Assembly: GCF_900110555.1 (NCBI RefSeq)
Contig: NZ_FOEE01000002.1
Coordinates: 1-64,000 of the forward strand
DNA from: Trujillonella endophytica
GTDB lineage: Bacteria; Actinomycetota; Actinomycetes; Mycobacteriales; Geodermatophilaceae
Direction of reading: 5' to 3'
DNA: 64,000 nucleotides
A program made the translations under genes and the position numbers. Positions 57,489 to 64,000 of the stretch are shown here, piece by piece (position 1 is the stretch's first letter; every line of letters starts with the position of its first letter). The notes below the pieces were generated by a model that made no database searches, was not told the DNA's origin, and worked only from the letters and a program-made list of their open reading frames with translations.

Positions 57489-58961
57489 ATGACCAGCTTG
57501 CTCGCACCCCGCTCATCCTTCGTCGCCGGCAGGTGGGCCGAGGGCGGCAGCACGTTCGCGGTCGAGGACCCCGCCGAGGAGTCGGTGCTGTGCGAGGTGG
57601 AGGCGGCGTCGGCAGCCGACGTCGACGCCGCCGTCGCCGCGGCCCGGCGCAGCTTCGACTCGGGGATCTGGGCCGACCGGCCGGCGGCGGAGCGCGCCGA
57701 GGTCGTGCGCGCCTTCCTCGCCTCGCTGACGGGCATGCGCGAGGAGCTGGTCGGCAGCATCTCGGCCGAAGCCGGGCAGCCGACGTGGTTCGCCGAGATG
57801 ACGCAGTACGGCTCCGGCCTCGACCTCGGCCGCCGGACCGTCGACCTCTACCTGTCGATGGCGCACGAGGAGATGAACCCCGTCCCGGTCGACGAGCTGA
57901 TCCGCGGCCGCGTCGCGCTCAGCGTCCGCCGCCACGAGCCGGTCGGCGTCGTCTCGGCGATCACCCCGTACAACGGCGCCTTCATCATGGCGATGCAGAA
58001 GGTCGTGCCGGCGCTGATGGCCGGCAACTCCGTGATCCTGCGACCCAGCCCGCTCACCCCGCTGTCGTCGCTGGCGCTGGGCAGCGCCGCCGAGGCGGCC
58101 GGGCTGCCGGCCGGGGTGCTCAGCGTGCTGATCGAGGACGGCGCCGCCGGGGCGGAGGTGATGACCACCGACCCGCGCGTGGACATGGTGTCGTTCACCG
58201 GCTCCACCGCGGTCGGGCGCCAGATCCTGGCCCAGGCCGCGGCGACGGTGAAGCACGTCGCGCTGGAACTCGGTGGCAAGTCGGCGCAGATCTACCTGCC
58301 CGACGCGCTGCACCGGGTCGCGCAGGGCGCCGCCGCCGTCGTCGCGGCGACCGCCGGGCAGGCCTGCGTCGCCGCCACCCGGATGCTCGTACCCCAGGAG
58401 AGCAAGGACGACGTGCTGGCCGCGGTCGCCGGGGCCTACGGCGCACTCAAGGTGGGGCCGCCGACCGCCCCGGACACCGTGCTCGGCCCGGTGATCAGCG
58501 CCGCCCAGCGCACCCGGTGCGAGCGCTTCGTCGGCCTGGCCGAGGAGCACGGCGGCAAGGTCGTCGTCGGCGGTGGCCGCCCGGCCGGCCTGGACCGCGG
58601 CTACTACGTCGAGCCGACCGTGCTCGACGTGCCGGACAACACGAACCGGGCGGCGCAGGAGGAGATCTTCGGCCCGGTCCTCACGGTGATCGGTTACCGG
58701 GACCTCGACGACGCCGTCGCGATGGCCAACGACAGCCCCTACGGCCTGTCCGGCCAGGTGTACTCCGCCGATGCCGCGGCGGCCACGGCCGTCGCCCGCC
58801 GGCTGCGCACCGGCGCGGTGAACGTCAACACCTCCGTCTTCAGCGCCTACGCCCCCAGCGGCGGCTACAAGCACAGCGGGCTGGGACGGGAGCGCGGACC
58901 CGACGGGATCCGCGCCTTCCAGGAGGTCAAGCACATGTCCATCGGCGAACTGCCCCGCTAG
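57489..58961 (+). CDS. NAD-dependent aldehyde dehydrogenase
   Basis: The 490-residue ALDH has Asn in ITPYNGA, Glu in LELGGKS and nucleophile Cys in TAGQACVAATR. It oxidises an aldehyde to an acid with NAD(P). The ATG at 57489 has GGGAG 9 nt upstream, and the earlier part of the frame crosses the promoter. It is divergent from the NDMA-type alcohol dehydrogenase and leads the operon with an amidohydrolase, ferredoxin and P450. It probably follows that alcohol dehydrogenase in the pathway. Confidence 0.92.
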   Translation: MTSLLAPRSSFVAGRWAEGGSTFAVEDPAEESVLCEVEAASAADVDAAVAAARRSFDSGIWADRPAAERAEVVRAFLASLTGMREELVGSISAEAGQPTWFAEMTQYGSGLDLGRRTVDLYLSMAHEEMNPVPVDELIRGRVALSVRRHEPVGVVSAITPYNGAFIMAMQKVVPALMAGNSVILRPSPLTPLSSLALGSAAEAAGLPAGVLSVLIEDGAAGAEVMTTDPRVDMVSFTGSTAVGRQILAQAAATVKHVALELGGKSAQIYLPDALHRVAQGAAAVVAATAGQACVAATRMLVPQESKDDVLAAVAGAYGALKVGPPTAPDTVLGPVISAAQRTRCERFVGLAEEHGGKVVVGGGRPAGLDRGYYVEPTVLDVPDNTNRAAQEEIFGPVLTVIGYRDLDDAVAMANDSPYGLSGQVYSADAAAATAVARRLRTGAVNVNTSVFSAYAPSGGYKHSGLGRERGPDGIRAFQEVKHMSIGELPR

Positions 58962-58984
58962 AAACCCACCACCAGGAGCGCGAC

Positions 58985-60196
58985 ATGACATCCGAACTGA
59001 ACCTCGACTGGCTCATCTCCGTCGACGACCACGTGCTGGAGCCGGCGCACCTGTGGGTCGACCGCGTGCCGGCCAAGGACCGCGACCGGGCGCCGCGACT
59101 GGTCGTGGAGGCCGACGGCAGCGACTACTGGCTGTACGAGGGCAAGAAGATGCCGGGGTCGGGCCTGTCGGCCGTGGTCGGCAAGAAGAAGGAGGACTTC
59201 AGCCCCGAGCCGATCAGCTACGCCGAGATGGCGCCCGGCTGCTACGACCCGATCGCGCGGCTGGAGGACATGGACCGCGCCGGCATCCTCGCCTCGCTGT
59301 CGTTCCCCTCGCTCCCCCGGTTCTGCGGGCAGCTGTTCGCCGAGGCCAGCGACCGCGACTTCGGCCTGGTCTGCCTGAAGGCCTACAACGACTGGATGAT
59401 CGAGGAGTGGTGCGGCTCGGCGCCCGGCCGCTACATCCCGCTGACCCTCATCCCCATCTGGGACACCGCGCTGGCGGTCGCGGAGATGGAGCGCTGCGCC
59501 GCGATGGGCTCGCACGCCTTCGCGTTCTCGGAGAACTTCGCTCCGCTGGGCTACCCGACGATCAACGACAAGAACGGCCACTGGGAGCCGGTGCTCGCCG
59601 CGGCCAACGACCTGGAGATGGTGGCGTGCATGCACGTCGGCTCCTCGTCGACGCTGCCCGCGATCGCTCCGGACGCGCCGTTCATGGCGAACCTGACCTG
59701 GGGCGCCAGCCGCACCTCCGGCACCATGCTGGCCTGGCTGTTCAGCGGCTGGTTCCAGAAGTACCCGAAGCTGAAGATCGCCCTGTCCGAGGGCGAGATC
59801 GGCTGGATCCCCTACTTCCTCGAGCGCGGCGAGCAGGTCCTGGACAAGCAGCGCCACTGGGTCAAGAAGGGCGTCACCTTCGCCGACCACGCCGACGGCG
59901 GGAACGTCATCGACTACGACAACTTCGACCTGCGGCAGCTCTACAAGGACCACGTCTTCGGCTGCATGATCGAGGACAAGCACGGCATCGCCTCGATCGA
60001 CGAGATCGGCGAGGACAACATCATGTGCGAGACCGACTACCCGCACTCGGACACCACCTGGCCCGACAGCATCCACGTGGTCAAGCGGATCATCGAGCAC
60101 CTGCCCGCGGAGACGCAGTACAAGATCCTGCGCGGCAACGCCGAGAAGCTGTACCAGTTCACGCCGGCCGAGCCCCCCGCCGTCGTCCGTGCCTGA
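58985..60196 (+). CDS. Amidohydrolase family 2 (TIM-barrel) protein
   Basis: This 403-residue protein has ISVDDHVLEPAHLW near the N-terminus (metal site DxH in place of HxH), CMHVGSSS, LSEGEIGWIPYFLERG and the terminal ligand Asp in CETDYPHSDTTWPDS. This subgroup is common in mycobacteria and rhodococci next to P450s and ferredoxins in steroid or terpenoid regions, and its reaction is unknown; related enzymes decarboxylate or hydrolyse. The ATG is 24 bp after the ALDH stop; the ferredoxin start overlaps its end. Confidence 0.86.
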   Translation: MTSELNLDWLISVDDHVLEPAHLWVDRVPAKDRDRAPRLVVEADGSDYWLYEGKKMPGSGLSAVVGKKKEDFSPEPISYAEMAPGCYDPIARLEDMDRAGILASLSFPSLPRFCGQLFAEASDRDFGLVCLKAYNDWMIEEWCGSAPGRYIPLTLIPIWDTALAVAEMERCAAMGSHAFAFSENFAPLGYPTINDKNGHWEPVLAAANDLEMVACMHVGSSSTLPAIAPDAPFMANLTWGASRTSGTMLAWLFSGWFQKYPKLKIALSEGEIGWIPYFLERGEQVLDKQRHWVKKGVTFADHADGGNVIDYDNFDLRQLYKDHVFGCMIEDKHGIASIDEIGEDNIMCETDYPHSDTTWPDSIHVVKRIIEHLPAETQYKILRGNAEKLYQFTPAEPPAVVRA

Positions 60197-60413
60197 GGCG
60201 GCTCCGGCGGAGGCCCCGGTCCGCATCGACCGGGACCTCTGCATCGGCGCCGGGCAGTGCATCGCCTACGCGCCGCAGACCTTCGTGCACGACGACGAGA
60301 CCACGGCCGTCCTGCGGGAGCCCCCGCACGACGCCGAGGCCGACGTCGCCGCCGCCGTGGAGGCGTGCCCGATGGGCGCGCTGACGCTGCGGTCCTCCGT
60401 CCCCACGGAGTGA
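60189..60413 (+). CDS. 3Fe-4S ferredoxin, P450 redox partner type (second)
   Basis: The 74-residue protein has cysteines 18, 24 and 60 in the pattern CIGAGQC...CP; the usual second ligand is Ala/Gly, so a 3Fe-4S cluster is expected. GTG 60189 overlaps the amidohydrolase stop by 8 bp. It is the likely electron donor of the P450 encoded 147 bp downstream, though a strong terminator lies between them. It is a different subtype from the ferredoxin at 4491, which has His at the replaced position. Confidence 0.9.
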   Translation: MPEAAPAEAPVRIDRDLCIGAGQCIAYAPQTFVHDDETTAVLREPPHDAEADVAAAVEACPMGALTLRSSVPTE

Positions 60414-60416
60414 CCT

Positions 60417-60466
60417 GGGTGGGAGGAGGTCGCACGGCGGGCCCGCCGCGCGACCTCCTCCCACCC
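60417..60466 (+). terminator. Strong terminator between ferredoxin and P450
   Basis: A 17-bp perfect stem (60417-60433 with 60450-60466) encloses a 16-nt segment containing the palindrome CGGCGGGCCCGCCG, so the hairpin can extend to the apex. It starts 4 nt after the ferredoxin stop. Confidence 0.75.
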
Positions 60467-60559
60467 GACCACCCGCCCGGCCGGCTGCGCCGGCGGCGTC
60501 CGTTCCGCGATCCCCGACCGTGACCGGCCACCGGAGCCGGTCGACAGGAGTGCCGAGAG

Positions 60560-61807
60560 ATGACCGAGACCGCGCCGCTGCTCGACGTGGACCGGGTACG
60601 CGAACTGTTCGACCTGCGGGGCGCCTACATGGCCCACAACGGCGGCGGGTTCTCCCCCGACCCCTACCCGCTGTGGGCGGCGCTGCGCGAGCAGGCGCCC
60701 GTGCACGAGGGCACGCTGCACGCCCTCACCGAGGGTGCCGAGGACTGGACGTTCCAGGGCCTGCCCGAGCGCGACCGCCCGCACTTCACCGCGTTCACCT
60801 ACGCCGCGTGCAACGACGTCTACAAGGACAGCGAGCTCTTCGCCTCCTCGGCCAACGCCGTCGACCCGACCGCCTCCGCCGGCGTCGAGAGCAGCATGCT
60901 GTCGATGGGTGGCGCGCAGCACCGCCGGTACCGCGCCCTGGTGCAGCCCCGGTTCACCCCGAAGGCCGCCGAGTGGTGGATCCGCAAGTCCATCCAGGAG
61001 ACCGTCGACGCGCTCGTGGCCCACATCCGGCCGCTGAAGCGCGCCGAGCTCAACGTCGACTTCTGCGCCGCGATCCCCGTCCTCACCATCACCGGCGTCT
61101 TCGGCATCCCCGTCGAGCAGGCCCTCGACGTCCGGGCGGCCATGGCCAACCCGATGGACGTGATCACGATCGTCGCGCCGCTCGTCGCCGCCCGCCGGGA
61201 GGAGCCGGGCGACGACCTGATCAGCGTCCTGGTCCAGGCCGAGGTGGCCGACGAGGACGGCGTGGTGCACCGGCTCACCGACCCCGAGATCTACTCGTTC
61301 TGCATCCTCCTGCTCGCCGCCGGCTCCGGGACGACGTGGAAGCAGATGGGCATCACGCTCACCGCGCTGCTCCAGCGGCCCGAGGTGCTCGCGGCGGTCC
61401 GCGAGGACCGCAGCCTGCTGCGGCCGGCGATCGAGGAGGCGCTGCGCTGGCAGCCGACCGACCCGATGTTCTCCCGCTTCGTCACCCGCGACGTCGACTT
61501 CCACGGCGTGCACGTGCCCAAGGGCGCGGTCATGCACATCGCCCTCGGCGCGGCCAACCGCGACCCGGCCCGGTGGGAGCGGCCCGACGAGTTCGACATC
61601 CACCGGCCGGTCAAGCCGATCCTCTCCTTCGGCGGCGGCCCGCACATCTGCCTCGGCATGCACGTCGCCCGCGCCGAGATGGTCACCGGCATCGGCGCGC
61701 TGCTGGACAACCTGCCGAACCTGCGGCTGGACCCCGACGCGGAGCCGCCCCGGTACGTCGGCTTCTACGAGCGCGGCGCCACCGCCATCCCCGTCCTCTT
61801 CGGATAA
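60560..61807 (+). CDS. Cytochrome P450 (third of three)
   Basis: This 415-residue P450 has the heme loop FGGGPHICLGMHVA with ligand Cys364, ExxR at Glu293-Arg296 (EEALRW) and an I-helix AAGSGTT, where Gly257 stands at the usual acidic position as in the first P450. It would hydroxylate a hydrophobic substrate with electrons from the ferredoxin just upstream. CAGGAGTG precedes the ATG. The region between has a terminator and no obvious box of the type seen at the other P450s, so regulation seems separate. Confidence 0.92.
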   Translation: MTETAPLLDVDRVRELFDLRGAYMAHNGGGFSPDPYPLWAALREQAPVHEGTLHALTEGAEDWTFQGLPERDRPHFTAFTYAACNDVYKDSELFASSANAVDPTASAGVESSMLSMGGAQHRRYRALVQPRFTPKAAEWWIRKSIQETVDALVAHIRPLKRAELNVDFCAAIPVLTITGVFGIPVEQALDVRAAMANPMDVITIVAPLVAARREEPGDDLISVLVQAEVADEDGVVHRLTDPEIYSFCILLLAAGSGTTWKQMGITLTALLQRPEVLAAVREDRSLLRPAIEEALRWQPTDPMFSRFVTRDVDFHGVHVPKGAVMHIALGAANRDPARWERPDEFDIHRPVKPILSFGGGPHICLGMHVARAEMVTGIGALLDNLPNLRLDPDAEPPRYVGFYERGATAIPVLFG

Positions 61808-61817
61808 GGACCCCCGT

Positions 61818-61864
61818 GCCCCCCACGCCTCGCTCCGCTCGGCGCGGGCCCCTGCACGAGGGCC
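61818..61864. repeat. GC-rich hairpin repeat, copy B
   Basis: Starts GCCCCCCACGCCTCGCTCCG and ends GAGGGCC; aligned with 45841-45886 it matches at most positions. It lies 11 bp after the P450 stop and probably terminates or processes that transcript. Confidence 0.55.
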
Positions 61865-61900
61865 ATCCGGTCCCCCATTGATTCCGAGAAGGAGCCTCGA

Positions 61901-62347
61901 ATGGCGCAGTACCAGCAGATCGACGGCACGCTGCTGAACCAGGACCACGTCCGCGTGTACCGGGAGACCGACGGGGAGGTCGGTTACATCTGGAACGGCG
62001 TGCCGATCCTGCTGCTGACGACGACCGGCCGGAAGAGCGGCGAGCCGCGGACGACGCCGCTGATCTTCGCCCGCGACGGGGACGACTACCTCGTCGTCGC
62101 CTCGCAGGGCGGGGCCCCGACGCACCCCAACTGGTACCTCAACCTGCTCGACCGGCCGGAGGCCGAGATCCAGGTCAAGGCCGAGCGCATCGCCGTGACC
62201 GGCCGGGCCGCGACCGAGGAGGAGCGCCCGCGGCTGTGGGACGTCGTGCGCGGGCCCTGGCCCAACTACGACGTCTACCAGGAGCGCACCGACCGCGTGA
62301 TCCCCGTCGTGGTCCTGAGCCCGGTCGCGGACGGCTCCCGTGGCTGA
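61901..62347 (+). CDS. DDN-type (F420-dependent nitroreductase family) protein
   Basis: The 148-residue split beta-barrel protein has VYRETDGEVGYIWNGVPILL, LTTTGRKSGEPRTTPLIFA and VVASQGGAPTHPNWYLNLL, matching the deazaflavin-dependent (F420) DDN family of actinobacteria. Members reduce quinones, enones or nitro compounds, or bind cofactor without known activity. GAAGGAG precedes ATG 61901. It overlaps the CoA-transferase start by 8 bp. It may reduce an enone or quinone produced by the adjacent P450. Confidence 0.87.
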   Translation: MAQYQQIDGTLLNQDHVRVYRETDGEVGYIWNGVPILLLTTTGRKSGEPRTTPLIFARDGDDYLVVASQGGAPTHPNWYLNLLDRPEAEIQVKAERIAVTGRAATEEERPRLWDVVRGPWPNYDVYQERTDRVIPVVVLSPVADGSRG

Positions 62348-63584
62348 CCCGACGGCTGCCGGTGCGGACGCCACCGGGATCGAGCAGGCCTTCGACGGCC
62401 TGCGCGTGGTCGAGCTGGCCCAGTGGGTGTTCGTGCCCGTCGCGGGCGCCCTGCTGGCCGACTGGGGAGCCGACGTCGTGCACGTCGAGCCGCCGACGGG
62501 CGACCCCTACCGGGGGCTGATGACCCAGGGCATCGGCTCCGACGCCGGCGGCGTGAACGTCTCCATGGCGCTGGCCAACCGCGGCAAGCGGTCGATCGCG
62601 CTCGACGTCCGCACCGAGCGCGGGCAGGAGGTGCTGCACCGCATGCTCGCGTCGGCCGACGTCTTCCTCACCAACCTGCGCCCCGGCGCGCTGGAGCGCC
62701 TGGGGCTCGGCACCGAGGAGCTCACCGCGCGGTATCCGCGGCTGGTCTACGCCCGGGGCCACGGCTACGGCGCCCGCGGGCCGGACGCCGACCAGGCCGG
62801 CTACGACTCCTCGGCGTTCTTCGCCCGCGGCGGCCTGGCGCACATCCTCACCCCGCCCGGCCTCGAGTACCCGATCGGCCAGCGCGGGGCCATGGGCGAC
62901 CGCAACGGCGCGATGGCGCTGGCCTTCGGTATCGCCACGGCGCTGTTGCGGCGGGAGCGGACCGGCTCCGGTGGCGTCGTGGACGTCTCGCTGCTCGCCA
63001 CGGCGATGTGGACGCTGTCGTCCGACGTCCTGGCGGCCCTCAGCGGGACGACGCCGCAGCCGAACCCCGGCCGCGGCCCGACGCCCAACCCGCTGGTCGG
63101 CACGTACCGCACCGCCGACGGCCGGCACGTGCAGCTCGTGTTCCTCGAGGCCGACCGCTACTGGTCGCCGTTCTGCAAGCTGATCGGGCGCCCGGAGCTG
63201 ATCGAGGACCCGCGGTTCGCCGACATCCACGCCCGCCGGGAGAACAGCGCCGCGTGCGTGGCCCTGCTCGACGAGGAGTTCGCCCGGCGCACCCTGACCG
63301 AGTGGGTCGAGCTGCTGCGCGGGCTGGACGCCCCCTGGGCGCCGGTGCAGTCGGTGCCGGAGCTGCTCGACGATCCCCAGGTCGCGGCCAACGACTACAT
63401 CGGGACCGTCGAGGACGGTGACCGGACCTACCGCATGCCGAACGTGCCGGTGCAGTTCGACGGCCGCCCGGCGGAACTGCGCCGCGGGCCCGAGCACGGC
63501 GAGCACACCGAGGCGGTGCTGCTGGAGCTCGGCTACGGCTGGGACGACATCGCGGCGCTGCAGTCGGCGCGGGCCATCCCGTGA
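62340..63584 (+). CDS. CaiB/BaiF family CoA-transferase
   Basis: This 414-residue class III CoA-transferase has LRVVELAQWVFVPVAGALLA, VEPPTGDPYRG, MALANRGKRSIALDVRTERG, and RGAMGDRNGAMALAFG with the catalytic Asp. It transfers CoA to an acid from a donor thioester. GTG 62340 overlaps the DDN gene end and its stop overlaps the next start (GTGA), so the last three genes are coupled. It differs from the other two CaiB proteins here. Confidence 0.9.
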   Translation: MADPTAAGADATGIEQAFDGLRVVELAQWVFVPVAGALLADWGADVVHVEPPTGDPYRGLMTQGIGSDAGGVNVSMALANRGKRSIALDVRTERGQEVLHRMLASADVFLTNLRPGALERLGLGTEELTARYPRLVYARGHGYGARGPDADQAGYDSSAFFARGGLAHILTPPGLEYPIGQRGAMGDRNGAMALAFGIATALLRRERTGSGGVVDVSLLATAMWTLSSDVLAALSGTTPQPNPGRGPTPNPLVGTYRTADGRHVQLVFLEADRYWSPFCKLIGRPELIEDPRFADIHARRENSAACVALLDEEFARRTLTEWVELLRGLDAPWAPVQSVPELLDDPQVAANDYIGTVEDGDRTYRMPNVPVQFDGRPAELRRGPEHGEHTEAVLLELGYGWDDIAALQSARAIP

Positions 63585-64000
63585 CGGCGGTCGAGCGCCC
63601 GGAGGCCCGGCCCGTCGACACGCAGCGCCCGGTCCCCGTCCCCGACGAGCTGTCCGCCCCGTTCTGGGCGGCGGCCGCGCGGCACGAGCTCACGCTCGCG
63701 CGGTGCTCGGACTGCGGCACGCTCACCCATCCCCCGGACCTCGTCTGCGACGCCTGCGGCAGCACGTCGCCGCGGTTCGCGGCGACCCCCGTCGACGGGC
63801 GCGGGGTGGTGCGCTCGTGGACCGTCGTCCGCCAGTCGTTCCTGCCGGGGTTCGCCGACCTGGTGCCGTTCGTGCTGGTCGACGTGCAGCTGGTGGACCC
63901 GGCGCTGGCCGGTCAGCCCGACGTGCGCCTCGTCGGGCGACTGCTCGACGGCGTCGACGCTCCGCTGTCGGCCGGCGCCGCCGTCCGGGTGGCCTTCGAG
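63581..64000 (+). CDS. Zn-ribbon/OB-fold (DUF35-type) protein, N-terminal part (cut by window end)
   Basis: The first 140 residues are visible. They show a rubredoxin-like zinc ribbon (CSDCGTLTHPPDLVCDACGS, four Cys) followed by an OB-fold start (GRGVVRSWTVVRQSFLPGF). Such acyl-CoA-associated proteins usually pair with a thiolase-like partner (SCPx or ChsH2-Ltp2 type aldolase), which would be expected just beyond the window. GTG 63581 overlaps the transferase stop. Confidence 0.8.
   Translation, partial: MTAVERPEARPVDTQRPVPVPDELSAPFWAAAARHELTLARCSDCGTLTHPPDLVCDACGSTSPRFAATPVDGRGVVRSWTVVRQSFLPGFADLVPFVLVDVQLVDPALAGQPDVRLVGRLLDGVDAPLSAGAAVRVAFE

Noticed and set aside
1-64000. Signs of a mobile island (integrase, tRNA att site, transposase)
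   Set aside because: None is visible in the window and base composition looks even throughout.

Overview
The window is about 73% G+C with start/stop overlaps of the GTGA and ATGA type, GTG and TTG starts, three actinobacterial P450s and several enzymes of mycofactocin-linked families. It is therefore from a high-GC actinobacterium. I lean towards a Geodermatophilaceae-like or related soil lineage, but the genus cannot be read from the sequence. There are no rRNA or tRNA genes, insertion sequences, phage genes or CRISPR arrays that I can see. About 63 protein genes fill nearly all of the DNA, and two are cut by the window ends. Almost all encode catabolism of hydrophobic or alicyclic acids, alcohols and ketones: activation, oxidation, ring opening and beta-oxidation, with transporters and a few local regulators.

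Layout. 1-3141 (-): start of an acyl-CoA dehydrogenase, then the 2-oxoacid:ferredoxin oxidoreductase pair korB/korA. 3227-9786 (mostly +): MFS transporter, 3Fe-4S ferredoxin, two P450s, two mycofactocin-type SDRs and a SnoaL-like protein. 9845-14550 (-): a third mycofactocin-type SDR and a complete CUT2 (ribose-type) ABC importer. 14884-18342 (+): acyl-CoA ligase, a MaoC-type hotdog pair, a thioesterase and a SnoaL-like protein. 18411-28687 (-): ten contiguous genes for CoA-ester degradation (crotonase, BadI/MenB-like hydrolase, amidohydrolase, SDR, CaiB transferase, ALDH, MaoC, CitE-like lyase, acyl-CoA dehydrogenase, acyl-CoA ligase). 28897-33520 (-): a complete Liv-type importer.

33757-42919 holds ALDH, SnoaL-like protein, NDMA-type alcohol dehydrogenase (-), HSL-family esterase and Baeyer-Villiger monooxygenase (+), then a fourth mycofactocin-type SDR, an LLM flavin oxidoreductase and an acyl-CoA dehydrogenase (-). 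Together these could turn a cyclic alcohol into ketone, lactone, hydroxy acid and diacid, as in cyclohexanol or monocyclic monoterpenol degradation. 43084-45829 (+) is a thiolase/hydroxyacyl-CoA dehydrogenase/crotonase set facing a FadR-type regulator. 46935-50943 has a BFD-like ferredoxin, a small unknown protein, mmsA-like ALDH, SDR and a DapA-like aldolase. 51094-57172 has a TetR regulator, an orphan Liv-type binding protein, a two-domain CaiB transferase, an ArsR regulator and a second NDMA-type alcohol dehydrogenase. 57489-64000 (+) has ALDH, amidohydrolase, 3Fe-4S ferredoxin, a third P450, a DDN-type protein, a CaiB transferase and the start of a Zn-ribbon/OB-fold protein.

The most notable signals are: a promoter box repeated ahead of five dispersed catabolic genes plus one intimate copy at the MFS gene; six enzymes of mycofactocin-dependent families with no mycofactocin biosynthesis genes in view; the complete alcohol-to-diacid ring-opening gene set; a CaiB fusion whose N-terminal half appears to have lost its catalytic Asp; and strong hairpins between binding-protein and permease genes in both importer operons. 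Function calls rest on reading motifs and family resemblance by eye; no database search was possible.
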